Shown: positions 7,062 through 14,156 of the stretch, one piece after another
Numbering within the stretch: position 1 is the stretch's first letter
How the letters are laid out: the number at the start of each line of letters is the position of its first letter
Source of the DNA: an uncultured Collinsella sp.
Lineage (GTDB): Bacteria; Actinomycetota; Coriobacteriia; Coriobacteriales; Coriobacteriaceae
DNA: 36,846 nt
Direction: 5' to 3'
Assembly: GCA_958435545.1 (NCBI GenBank)
Contig: CAUBGU010000007.1
Coordinates: forward strand, 1 to 36,846
Notes under the pieces: model-generated
The model's database searches: none
The model's input: only the letters and a program-made list of their open reading frames with translations
What the model was told of the DNA's origin: nothing
Program-made: the position numbers and the translations under genes

Positions 7062-7091
7062 AGGTCAGGCACCTAGTGCCTGACCTTTTTT
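7062..7091 (+). terminator. Terminator of the original tRNA-Pro gene
   Basis: A perfect 11-bp stem (AGGTCAGGCAC / GTGCCTGACCT) with loop CTA, running into a T-run, 9 nt after the CCA of the tRNA fragment. It marks the start of the undisturbed chromosome. Confidence 0.9.
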
Positions 7092-7282
7092 GTTTTTAGT
7101 CATCATGATTAATTTGCTTAAAGCAACGACGTTCCCGATCGATGTAACCACCGAATCAAAACGTGTGCATCAGCCACCGAAATCGACATTTTTCGACATG
7201 TTTGGAGGCAGATGTACACGAATGCGAAATCCCCCGCCGCCCAAAAGTGCTCTCCACATGTCTGGACTCTCTATGGCTGCGC

Positions 7283-7311
7283 TGGATAGACATCGCCGGA
7301 ACGGGTATAGT
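7283..7311 (+). promoter_or_regulatory. Probable promoter of the CDP-alcohol phosphatidyltransferase gene
   Basis: TGGATA (-35, 4 of 6 consensus) and TATAGT (-10) separated by 17 bp, about 37 nt before the chosen start codon. The 200 bp before it hold no gene. Confidence 0.45.
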
Positions 7312-7347
7312 ATCGAAAGTTTTGTCGTTAACCAGCGGGGGAGTCCT

Positions 7348-8052
7348 GTGGGCATCAAAAAGAAGATCAAAAAGGAGCTTATCGGCACTTCCGATTACCC
7401 GTCGAATAAGATCTTTACGATCTCCAATTTCATTACCTTTACGCGCCTGATCCTCACCCTGGTATTTCTGTACCTGTTTGTGACGGATAACAACCGCGTC
7501 ATCGCCATCGTTATCTACGCCGTTGCCGCATCCACCGACTGGATGGACGGTCAGATCGCCCGCATGACTAAGACGGTCTCGTGGCTCGGCAAGGTCATGG
7601 ATCCCATTTGCGACCGTGCGCTGCTGTTCACCGGCGTGCTGGGACTGGTGGTTCGCGGAGAGCTGCCAATCTGGGTCTGCGTGCTCATTATTGGCCGCGA
7701 CATCTATCTGGGCATCGGCACGCTTATCGTGCGTCATTATCATCGTCGCCCCATCGATGTCGTCTTTCCCGGAAAGATTGCCACAGCGCTGCTCATGACC
7801 GGCTTCTCGCTCATGCTGCTCGGTTTCCCCGTTATTGACGGCCTGCATCTTTTACCTTCATCCCTTACGGCCTTCCCAGGCCTCAACGGAAGCTCGGTGC
7901 CCCTCGGCATCTTCTTTGTGTACGGCGGCGTGATCTTCTCCATGCTCACGGCTGTCATCTACTCCATTAAGGGCGGAGTGGCCATTAAACAGGCTCTCAC
8001 GCATCCCGAGGACGAGGACATCGACTTTCTGAACCCTGAAATCGAAGACTGA
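7348..8052 (+). CDS. CDP-alcohol phosphatidyltransferase, membrane (PgsA paralogue)
   Basis: 234 residues. The family active site is complete: DWMDGQIAR, eight residues, G, three residues, D, three residues, D (ending KVMDPICDR), at about residues 64-89. About six hydrophobic segments put it in the cytoplasmic membrane. It transfers a phosphatidyl group from CDP-diacylglycerol to an alcohol, making phosphatidylglycerol phosphate or a related anionic lipid. The start is GTG 7348, with GGGGGAG 4 nt upstream; the frame remains open 5' of it but that part has no SD and is noncoding in character. A second family member (28329-28967) has the classic PgsA neighbourhood, so this copy may use another acceptor or act in cardiolipin or inositol lipid synthesis. 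Proximity to garA-ftsR recalls mycobacterial pgsA2. Confidence 0.85.
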   Translation: MGIKKKIKKELIGTSDYPSNKIFTISNFITFTRLILTLVFLYLFVTDNNRVIAIVIYAVAASTDWMDGQIARMTKTVSWLGKVMDPICDRALLFTGVLGLVVRGELPIWVCVLIIGRDIYLGIGTLIVRHYHRRPIDVVFPGKIATALLMTGFSLMLLGFPVIDGLHLLPSSLTAFPGLNGSSVPLGIFFVYGGVIFSMLTAVIYSIKGGVAIKQALTHPEDEDIDFLNPEIED

Positions 8053-8118
8053 TTCGTTGGGGTATGATTACGTACGGTTCATTATTTACGGCACGTCCGC
8101 GATAAGTTAGGGGTTGTC

Positions 8119-8553
8119 ATGGACAACATGGTTAACAATATGCCTCAGAATGATAAGACTGCTGACGCTACCTGCGTATTCCGCGTGCCTTCAAGCGACG
8201 TCACCGTTCCCGACCTCATGGCCAACGTGCGCATCACCGCCCCCGTTCTGTCCATCGTCAAGGGTCCGCAGACTGGTGCCGCTTTTGAGCTCGAGGACGA
8301 TGTGACCACCATCGGCCGCGATCCCGCGAACGGAATCTTCCTCAATGACATGACCGTTTCGCGCAGCCATGCGCGCATTATTCGCGAGGGCCTCGGCGCT
8401 CGCATCGAGGACTTGGGCTCGCTCAATGGCACCTGGGTCGACGGTGCCATCGTCAATGCAGCCCCGCTGCACGACGGTTCTTCCGTGCAGATCGGTACGT
8501 TTACGCTCATCTACCACGAGAGCACGCCGGAGCGCATCGAAACCGGTGAGTAG
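8119..8553 (+). CDS. garA: FHA-domain protein, GarA/OdhI-like
   Basis: 144 residues: a flexible N-terminus and one FHA domain (about 45-132). The phosphothreonine-binding residues are in place: GR at 66-67, SRSH at 81-84 and NGT at 103-105. The N-terminus has DATCVFR (16-22), aligning with the ETTSVFR motif that is phosphorylated by PknB/PknG in mycobacterial GarA and corynebacterial OdhI. In those bacteria the phosphorylated tail binds its own FHA domain and releases 2-oxoglutarate dehydrogenase and glutamate enzymes. Thr18 is kept; the first Thr is Ala. ATG 8119 has AGGGG 5 nt upstream. The next gene begins 3 nt after the stop, giving the actinobacterial garA-ftsR pair. Targets in this organism are unknown. 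Confidence 0.8.
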   Translation: MDNMVNNMPQNDKTADATCVFRVPSSDVTVPDLMANVRITAPVLSIVKGPQTGAAFELEDDVTTIGRDPANGIFLNDMTVSRSHARIIREGLGARIEDLGSLNGTWVDGAIVNAAPLHDGSSVQIGTFTLIYHESTPERIETGE

Positions 8554-8556
8554 GGC

Positions 8557-9435
8557 ATGGCCGAACGCAACTATCTGAGTATCGGCCAAGTCGTCAACCT
8601 ACTTCGAGGCGCATACCCCGATCTTTCGAACTCAAAAATTAGATTTCTAGAAGATGAGGGGCTCATTACCCCTCATCGTACGCCTAAGGGATACCGTCAG
8701 TACTCCAAGGAGGACGTTGATCGCCTGGAGGTCATTCTGCACTTGCAGAAGACTCGCTACATGCCACTCAACGTGATTAAGCAGCGCTTGGAAAACGCCA
8801 CGGACCTGTCAACGCTCGCCTACGAGGTGGGCTTGCTGTCCGATGTTCCGCTCAAGACGGAGCCCAAGGAGACTAAGCAAAAGCTGCATCCCATCGAGAC
8901 CATTCCCGATATGCTGGGCGTCGAGATTTCGTTTATCCGCTCGCTCGCCGAGAACGACCTCATTCGCATCATCAAGAGTCCGCAAAATCGTGAGCTCGTC
9001 GATGGCCGAGATTTCCCGATCATCCGCTACTGCTCCGAGCTGTCACGCTTCCATATCGAGCCGCGCAACCTGCGTCAGTACGTGTCTTCCGCCAACCGCG
9101 AGTCCTCGATGTTTGAGCAGGTGCTCGTGAGCATGCTCGGAATGGATACCTCCGATGACGAGCGCGACGCCAAGCTCGAGCGTGCGTTTAAGAAGCTTCA
9201 CGACCTAACGGAAGGTGTGCACACCGCACTGCTCAAGAACCGCGTTTTTGAGTCGCTCAACGCCGTGGTCGAGGACGCCGACATCGATGCACTCGATGAG
9301 GAAATCACTCGTTCCGAGTCCACCAAGGCCAAAAACGAAGAGATAGCTGCGCCGGCTTCACACGAGGATTCGCTCGTAAAGCCGCTCAAGGTCGTCGCCC
9401 CTTCGCAATCCGGAACCGCCACCGCGGGCAAATAA
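8557..9435 (+). CDS. ftsR: MerR-family regulator FtsR
   Basis: 292 residues with an N-terminal MerR winged helix-turn-helix (about 5-75: YLSIGQVVNLL ... SKIRFLEDEGLITPHRTPKGYRQY). There is no effector Cys cluster. The C-terminal half is predicted mostly helical, ending in a low-complexity tail. Size, the SKIRFLEDEGL helix and position directly after the FHA gene match FtsR (Rv1828/C. glutamicum FtsR), an activator of ftsZ. It is 3 nt behind garA, so the two are almost certainly cotranscribed. Division-gene control is inferred from orthology and context. Confidence 0.8.
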   Translation: MAERNYLSIGQVVNLLRGAYPDLSNSKIRFLEDEGLITPHRTPKGYRQYSKEDVDRLEVILHLQKTRYMPLNVIKQRLENATDLSTLAYEVGLLSDVPLKTEPKETKQKLHPIETIPDMLGVEISFIRSLAENDLIRIIKSPQNRELVDGRDFPIIRYCSELSRFHIEPRNLRQYVSSANRESSMFEQVLVSMLGMDTSDDERDAKLERAFKKLHDLTEGVHTALLKNRVFESLNAVVEDADIDALDEEITRSESTKAKNEEIAAPASHEDSLVKPLKVVAPSQSGTATAGK

Positions 9436-9475
9436 CAGCTGCCGCTTATCCGGCAACCCATTGAAAGGTCATGCA

Positions 9476-10006
9476 ATGTACGACTTCGAATCTCAAATCG
9501 TCGACATCCCCGACTATCCCGAGCCCGGAGTCATCTTTAAAGACATCACGCCGCTCTTTGGCAATCCCGAAGCGCTCAAAGCCATGACCAATGCCCTCGC
9601 CGAGCACTTTGCCGGCATGGGAATCACCAAGGTCGTGGGTCCCGAGGCTCGCGGCTTTATGGTTGGCGTACCGGTGGCTGTAGCACTTGGCGCCGGCTTT
9701 GTTCCCGCACGTAAACCGGGCAAGCTGCCGCGCGAGACCGTAAGCCAGAGCTACGAGCTCGAGTACGGAACGGATTCCATTGAGATCCATGCCGACGCTA
9801 TCAGCTCTAAAGATACCGTGTTGATTCTAGACGACTTGATCGCGACGGGCGGAACCGTCGAAGCAACAGGTAAACTGGTGCGAGATATGGGCGCAAAGCT
9901 TGTCGGTTACGGTTGTATCCTTGAGCTTGCGTTTCTCAACCCGCGCGAGAAGCTCACGCCGTCTGATGACGATGTGGAGCTCTTTAGCCTGGTGACGGTG
10001 GACTAG
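9476..10006 (+). CDS. apt: Adenine phosphoribosyltransferase
   Basis: 176 residues. It converts adenine and PRPP to AMP in purine salvage, in the cytoplasm. The PRPP-binding loop VLILDDLIATGGT is at about 117-129; the N-terminus DIPDYPEPGVIFKDITPLF and VGPEARGF are diagnostic of Apt. The start is ATG 9476, with AAAGG 7 nt upstream; an in-frame TTG at 9461 overlaps that SD and is unlikely. It lies 40 nt after ftsR and 32 nt before a cell-wall hydrolase gene on the same strand, so it is probably within one transcript. Nothing unusual is seen. Confidence 0.95.
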   Translation: MYDFESQIVDIPDYPEPGVIFKDITPLFGNPEALKAMTNALAEHFAGMGITKVVGPEARGFMVGVPVAVALGAGFVPARKPGKLPRETVSQSYELEYGTDSIEIHADAISSKDTVLILDDLIATGGTVEATGKLVRDMGAKLVGYGCILELAFLNPREKLTPSDDDVELFSLVTVD

Positions 10007-10038
10007 CCGTTACCCTTAGTTACTGGAAAGGAAGCTAC

Positions 10039-11166
10039 ATGCGCACAGCAAACAAGCACAAAAACATGGCACGCTGCGCTGCTACGGCAACCCTCGCTTG
10101 TGTTTTGGGCTTGGGCCTCGCGGCTCCTGCCTACGCCGATACCGCATCCGACCTTGCCGCTGCTCGTACGAAGCTCGAGCAGATCGGTACCCAAACCCAG
10201 CAGATTTACGATGAGCTCGCCACGCAGACGCAGGCGCTCGATCAGACTGCTGGCGAGATCACGCAAAAGCAGCAGGAGATCGCTGACGGTCAGGCCAAGC
10301 TCTCGACCTATGTCGCCGGCGAGTACAAAACCGGCGGCCTGAGCCTGCTTCAGGTTCTGACGGGTGTCGATGACCTGAGCGATATGCTCAACCGTCTGTT
10401 CTACTACGGCAAAGTTTCCGATAAGCAAGCTCAGACCATTCAAGAGGTCAAGGAGCTTAAGCAGCAGCTCACCGATAAGCAGGCCGAGCAGGAAAAGAAC
10501 GTCGCCACCACGCAAAAGAAGGTCGACGAGCTTAACGCCCAGCAGGCTGAAGCCCAGAACGTCGTAAACTCCCTGGATTCGCAGCTGCAAGCCGAGCTTG
10601 CCGCCGAGGCCGAGGCCAACGCCGCGCTGCAGGCCGGCATCAACGCCAGCACCGCCGAGAAGGCCACGGTGAGCAACGAGACTGCCGGTGCGACCGAGAA
10701 CACCAACAACGGTGGCCAGACCAGCAATAACAACAACCAGGGCGGCAACACTCCGGCGCCCACGCCGACACCTGCTCCGACGCCGCAGCCCTCCACGCCT
10801 GCTCCGGCTCCGACGCCTTCTGCTCCGAGCCAGTCCGTCGATGGCGGTTCTGTTGTCTCACGTGCATACAGCAAGCTTGGTTGTGCTTATTCCTGGGGCG
10901 GAATTGGCCCGAACAGCTTCGACTGCTCTGGTTTTGTTAGCTATTGCCTCACTGGTCGCTATTGCCGCCTGGGCACCACGGGCACCTTTATGGGCTGGAC
11001 GCGTGTGTCCGATCCGCAGCCCGGTGACGTTGTGGTCAACTCATACCACACCGGCATTTACATCGGTGGCGGTCAGATGATTCATGCTTCCGACTACAAC
11101 ACGGGTGTTATCATCAGCTCCGTTGCCGCCGGCATGAACAATAACTACATCTTCGTGCGTTACTAA
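10039..11166 (+). CDS. Secreted coiled-coil NlpC/P60 peptidoglycan endopeptidase
   Basis: 375 residues. A signal peptide (basic start, hydrophobic 15-30, cleavage after AYA-33) leads to a long coiled coil (about 35-215) like PcsB/RipA/CwlO proteins. An Asn/Gly then Pro/Thr/Ala linker (about 220-265) follows, then an NlpC/P60 domain. Catalytic residues are Cys296 (FDCSGF) and His337 (YHTG), with His349 as the third. Such enzymes cut stem peptides during daughter-cell separation, and the coiled coil commonly restrains or recruits them through FtsEX; no ftsEX is in the window. ATG 10039 has AAAGGA 7 nt upstream. A strong terminator follows. Its placement downstream of ftsR suits a division role. 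Confidence 0.9.
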   Translation: MRTANKHKNMARCAATATLACVLGLGLAAPAYADTASDLAAARTKLEQIGTQTQQIYDELATQTQALDQTAGEITQKQQEIADGQAKLSTYVAGEYKTGGLSLLQVLTGVDDLSDMLNRLFYYGKVSDKQAQTIQEVKELKQQLTDKQAEQEKNVATTQKKVDELNAQQAEAQNVVNSLDSQLQAELAAEAEANAALQAGINASTAEKATVSNETAGATENTNNGGQTSNNNNQGGNTPAPTPTPAPTPQPSTPAPAPTPSAPSQSVDGGSVVSRAYSKLGCAYSWGGIGPNSFDCSGFVSYCLTGRYCRLGTTGTFMGWTRVSDPQPGDVVVNSYHTGIYIGGGQMIHASDYNTGVIISSVAAGMNNNYIFVRY

Positions 11167-11186
11167 GTCATCTTACACAGCGTGTG

Positions 11187-11231
11187 AATGTGGACCTCGT
11201 GGCTTTAAGTCGCGAGGTCCATTCTTTTTTT
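11187..11231 (+). terminator. Rho-independent terminator after the NlpC/P60 gene
   Basis: GGACCTCG (11192-11199) pairs with CGAGGTCC (11213-11220); pairing continues as AAT/ATT past one bulged T. A T-rich run starts at 11224. Confidence 0.85.
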
Positions 11232-11244
11232 CTCTCTCATCTTA

Positions 11245-11279
11245 GACGGCTATCTAGTATTCAAAACTAGATAGCCGTC
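11245..11279. promoter_or_regulatory. 14-bp perfect inverted repeat upstream of degV, probable operator
   Basis: Arms GACGGCTATCTAGT and ACTAGATAGCCGTC are separated by 7 bp. There is no T-run, so it is not a terminator. The right arm reaches the expected -35 position of the degV promoter. The right half, with its loop bases, contains CAAAACTAGATA, which recurs exactly in the promoter of the adjacent DUF1836 regulator gene. Confidence 0.65.
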
Positions 11280-11299
11280 CATTCGGTTTGCAAGAAGGC

Positions 11300-11305
11300 T
11301 ATAAT
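11300..11305 (+). promoter_or_regulatory. -10 element of the degV promoter
   Basis: Perfect TATAAT 29 nt before the degV start. No good -35 lies 17 bp upstream; that position (about 11277-11282) overlaps the inverted repeat, suggesting activator dependence or repression. Confidence 0.55.
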
Positions 11306-11334
11306 TGTTGATGAACAATTAGAAAGGACCCTCT

Positions 11335-12201
11335 ATGAGCTGGGCACTTATCTCCGATTCAAGCTGCAACCTCCGCGATTGGCAACCGACCGCGCCCTAT
11401 ACCACCTTTGCATTTGCGCCCCTCAAAATTCGAGTGGGGGAGCGTGAATTCGTCGATGACCTTTCGCTCGATGTTCATGAGCTCAACTGCGCTGTTCAGG
11501 CGGAGACGAACGCTTCTTCGAGCGCTTGTCCCAGCGTAGGGGAGTGGGCCGAGCTCTTCAAATTGGCAGACAAGACCATCTGCATGCCGATCTCTGAGGG
11601 TGTGTCGGGCAGCTACAACGCGGCAGCCACTGCTCGCGATATGGTTCTTGCCGAGGAGCCCGACCGACAGATTCATCTAGTCAATTCACGCGCAGCTGGC
11701 GGCAAAATGGACCTCATTTTCTTGCTGTTCGACCGCTATCTTGCAGACAATCCGAATGTCTCATTCGAGGATGCTTGCGCATACTTCGATAGCCTTGAAC
11801 AGAACAGCAAAATCCTCTTCAGTTTGTGCAATTACGAAAACCTCGCCAAAGCCGGACGTATCCCTAAGGCAGCCGGCGTCATTGCCAACAAGCTCAATAT
11901 CCGCATTTTGGGCACGGCGAGTGAGGCCGGTAAAATCGAACTCGTGGGGCACACGCGTGGCGAAAAGAAGATGCTCAACAAGATCATCGACACTATGGAA
12001 TCCGAGGGCTTTACGGGCGGTGAGGTCATCATCGATCACGTTGAGAACGAAGCTGGAGCCCAAGCGCTTACTGATCGCATTGTCGAACATTGGCCCGGCT
12101 CCAAGACCATCATCATGCCCTGCAACGGCCTGGATTCATACTATGCCGAGATGCACGGGCTCATTATCGGCTACGGCATGGGCGTGGCATCGGGCCAATA
12201 A
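11335..12201 (+). CDS. DegV family fatty-acid-binding protein
   Basis: 288 residues covering the whole DegV fold. Recognisable family motifs are the opening ALISDSSCNL, SSACPSVGEW (the TSQPS-type lipid-head loop, about 61-70), GVSGSYNAA (about 90-98) and NLAKAGRIPKAAG (about 169-181). DegV/FakB proteins bind a fatty acid and present it to the kinase FakA for phosphorylation and membrane lipid synthesis; no fakA is in the window. ATG 11335 has AAAGGA 7 nt upstream. It is convergent with the DUF1836 gene across a shared terminator and shares operator-like sequence with it, so that protein may control it. Confidence 0.85.
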   Translation: MSWALISDSSCNLRDWQPTAPYTTFAFAPLKIRVGEREFVDDLSLDVHELNCAVQAETNASSSACPSVGEWAELFKLADKTICMPISEGVSGSYNAAATARDMVLAEEPDRQIHLVNSRAAGGKMDLIFLLFDRYLADNPNVSFEDACAYFDSLEQNSKILFSLCNYENLAKAGRIPKAAGVIANKLNIRILGTASEAGKIELVGHTRGEKKMLNKIIDTMESEGFTGGEVIIDHVENEAGAQALTDRIVEHWPGSKTIIMPCNGLDSYYAEMHGLIIGYGMGVASGQ

Positions 12202-12220
12202 CGTCCAACTAAACAAAAAC

Positions 12221-12262
12221 ACGGGCGGGATAAAGTGTCTGATGGCTCTTTGTCCCGCCCGT
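12221..12262. terminator. Bidirectional terminator between degV and the DUF1836 gene
   Basis: ACGGGCGGGATAAAG and CTTTGTCCCGCCCGT form a 15-bp stem with one G-U pair and a 12-nt loop. It sits between convergent genes; A-rich sequence on the left flank gives a T-run for the minus strand. Confidence 0.8.
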
Positions 12263-12274
12263 CTTGTACATCGG

Positions 12275-12886
12275 CTAGCTATTAAACCCGTTGAACTTTA
12301 GATAGCTCATGAGATACGCCTTCGATACAAAAGACGATACCGCGCTGCGCACGAGCAGCGACTCGCGTGTGACCTGATGAGCCGTATCGGCTACGGGAGC
12401 CTGCTCAATGGAGAACGCCGCACGAATCGATGCCTCGAGCTGATCGACCACATAGTCAAAGGCGGTCGGCGCATCGTAGCTCAGGCGCTGAATATTAAAG
12501 AGCGCCTGAACCGCAGCGATGGGCAGTACCTGCTTAAAAATACAGATGGCGATGAGACGCGCAATCTGCTCACGACCATACTGCTTTTTAACCGGAGCGG
12601 GAACGAGGCCGACCTTTACGTAGTTGTTGATCATCGAAGGCGTAATGACGGGCTGCTCCACACAAATCGAAAGTGGCTCCATCCACAGTTCAATGTACTC
12701 AATAACCTGGTCACGGTAGAGCGTTACATTCGGCAACTGGTTATAGCGCGCCAAGCTGAGCGTATTGAGTTTGCGGACCATATCAGACTGGATAAATGCA
12801 TCAGGTAGCACCGTGGGCTGAATATCCTCTGGGCTAATGCTAACCGATGTATCGGACATAGGAATGACATGTTTAACGTGATTCAT
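12275..12886 (-). CDS. DUF1836 family regulator with MerR-like HTH
   Basis: 203 residues. The middle (about 75-135: ITPSMINNYVKVGLVPAPVKKQYGREQIARLI) is the DUF1836 signature, a MerR-type winged helix used by regulators in Firmicutes and Coriobacteria. The N-terminal 70 residues and the C-terminal tail have no clear motif. ATG 12886 has an excellent SD (GGAGG, 6-7 nt). The promoter spacer upstream contains CTAGAT-A-ATCTAG, and a longer shared string occurs at degV. The simplest reading is an autoregulated repressor that also controls degV. Ligand unknown. Confidence 0.8.
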   Translation of the reverse strand: MNHVKHVIPMSDTSVSISPEDIQPTVLPDAFIQSDMVRKLNTLSLARYNQLPNVTLYRDQVIEYIELWMEPLSICVEQPVITPSMINNYVKVGLVPAPVKKQYGREQIARLIAICIFKQVLPIAAVQALFNIQRLSYDAPTAFDYVVDQLEASIRAAFSIEQAPVADTAHQVTRESLLVRSAVSSFVSKAYLMSYLKFNGFNS

Positions 12887-12909
12887 ATGGTACCTCCGTT
12901 CATTTTTAT

Positions 12910-12938
12910 ATTGTATTCTAGATTATCTAGTTTTGCAT
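12910..12938 (-). promoter_or_regulatory. Promoter of the DUF1836 gene with operator in the spacer
   Basis: -10 TACAAT (12915-12910) and a weak -35 (ATGCAA, 12938-12933), 17 bp apart. The spacer holds a 13-bp palindrome, CTAGAT-A-ATCTAG on the minus strand (12918-12930). The minus-strand string CAAAACTAGATA is identical to one in the degV operator. Confidence 0.55.
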
Positions 12939-13015
12939 ACCACAATGAACGATATGATCATCGGCTTTGGCTCGGGTCCGGCCGCAAGATAATTGGCTCA
13001 GACTTTGCACAACAA

Positions 13016-13060
13016 AACATCCCGCGACAACGTTGCCTTAAGCTCGTTGTGCAGGATGTT
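13016..13060 (-). terminator. Probable terminator of trxB
   Basis: AACATCC and GGATGTT form the outer stem, ACAACG/CGTTGT the inner stem with a small internal loop. It lies about 40 bp beyond the trxB stop; TTTTGTTG follows on the minus strand. Confidence 0.6.
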
Positions 13061-13100
13061 TAAGTGATAGAACAACCTTACATAAGATATATTATCGTAC

Positions 13101-14039
13101 TTATCCGCGTAGAAAAGCGTATGCGCTGGTAGCCGCTATAGCTCCGTCCGAAACAGCGGTCACAACTTGGCGTAACCGCTTGGAACGGATATCGCCGGCA
13201 GCAAATAAGCCAGGCGTGCGGGTGGCCATCGATTCGTCGGTCAAAATACCGCCGTCGGGCGCCAAATCCACCAGATGCTCTACAAGCTCGGTATGCGGCT
13301 GCGTGCCAGCAAAGACAAAAATGCCAAACGAACCAGGATCAAAGGACTCAGAATAGGTACCACCGGTAGCGTTGTCCTTAAACGTGATAGTCGTGGGCAT
13401 AGCCTCGCCCGATAGTTCGACAATACTAGTTTGGTACCTAACTGAAATATTATCTTTTGCGAGCACCTTTTGAACCACGCCATCAGGGGCACGGAACTGA
13501 TCGCGGCGCAAAACGATGGTCACGCTGCTGGCGATTTCTGACAAGAACAGGGCTTCCTCGCAGGCAGCATTGCCGCCGCCGATAACAAAAACCTGCTTGC
13601 CACGAAAGAACATGCCGTCGCACGTCGCGCAATACGAAACGCCACGACCGCGATACGTATCCTCGCCAACAAAACCCGCAGATCGCGGCGTGGCACCCAT
13701 GCAAGCGATAACGCTCGAGGCAACCGTATCGCCCGTATCGTGATGTACCGTAAACAGCGCTGAATCGGCATCGTAATCGATACCCGTAACCATGCTCCAT
13801 GCAACCTGTGCTCCCAGGCCCTCTGCATGCTGCTGAAAACGCTCGCCAAGCTCGGCTCCACTCAGCAGCGGAATGCCCGGATAGTTCTCGACCTCATTGG
13901 TTGTGGCGATCTGTCCTCCCGACATGCCCTGTTCAATCACAGTCGTCGTTAGGTTGGCACGCGCCGCATAAATGGCTGCGGCATAGCCCGCAGGACCGCC
14001 GCCGATAATAGCAACATCGATCGGCTGATGGGTAGTCAT
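13101..14039 (-). CDS. trxB: Thioredoxin-disulfide reductase
   Basis: 312 residues, the usual bacterial TrxB length. FAD-binding GGGPAG is near the N-terminus (13-18). The redox pair is Cys137-Ala-Thr-Cys140, NADPH-binding GGGNAACEEA at about 154-163, and the C-terminal FAD motif LFAAGDIR at about 279-286. It reduces thioredoxin with NADPH in the cytoplasm. ATG 14039 was chosen because AGGAGGT lies 7 nt upstream; the frame is open further 5' but lacks an SD. No thioredoxin gene is adjacent. Divergent from the glycosyltransferase gene with about 117 bp between the starts. Confidence 0.95.
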   Translation of the reverse strand: MTTHQPIDVAIIGGGPAGYAAAIYAARANLTTTVIEQGMSGGQIATTNEVENYPGIPLLSGAELGERFQQHAEGLGAQVAWSMVTGIDYDADSALFTVHHDTGDTVASSVIACMGATPRSAGFVGEDTYRGRGVSYCATCDGMFFRGKQVFVIGGGNAACEEALFLSEIASSVTIVLRRDQFRAPDGVVQKVLAKDNISVRYQTSIVELSGEAMPTTITFKDNATGGTYSESFDPGSFGIFVFAGTQPHTELVEHLVDLAPDGGILTDESMATRTPGLFAAGDIRSKRLRQVVTAVSDGAIAATSAYAFLRG

Positions 14040-14156
14040 GAAGAGACCTCCTGTCGAAAGATTGGCGTTCTTTGCGCTCATACCCAAATTTAGACGAACG
14101 TGACACTCATGCACTACAATGATTACTTGCGAAACTAAGATGAAGGGGAGTTATCG

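Noticed and set aside
7090..7347. N-terminal extension of the CDP-alcohol phosphatidyltransferase
   Set aside because: The frame is open, but the extension has no SD, includes a likely promoter (7283-7311) and begins in the tRNA terminator. GTG 7348 has a strong SD and gives the family length.
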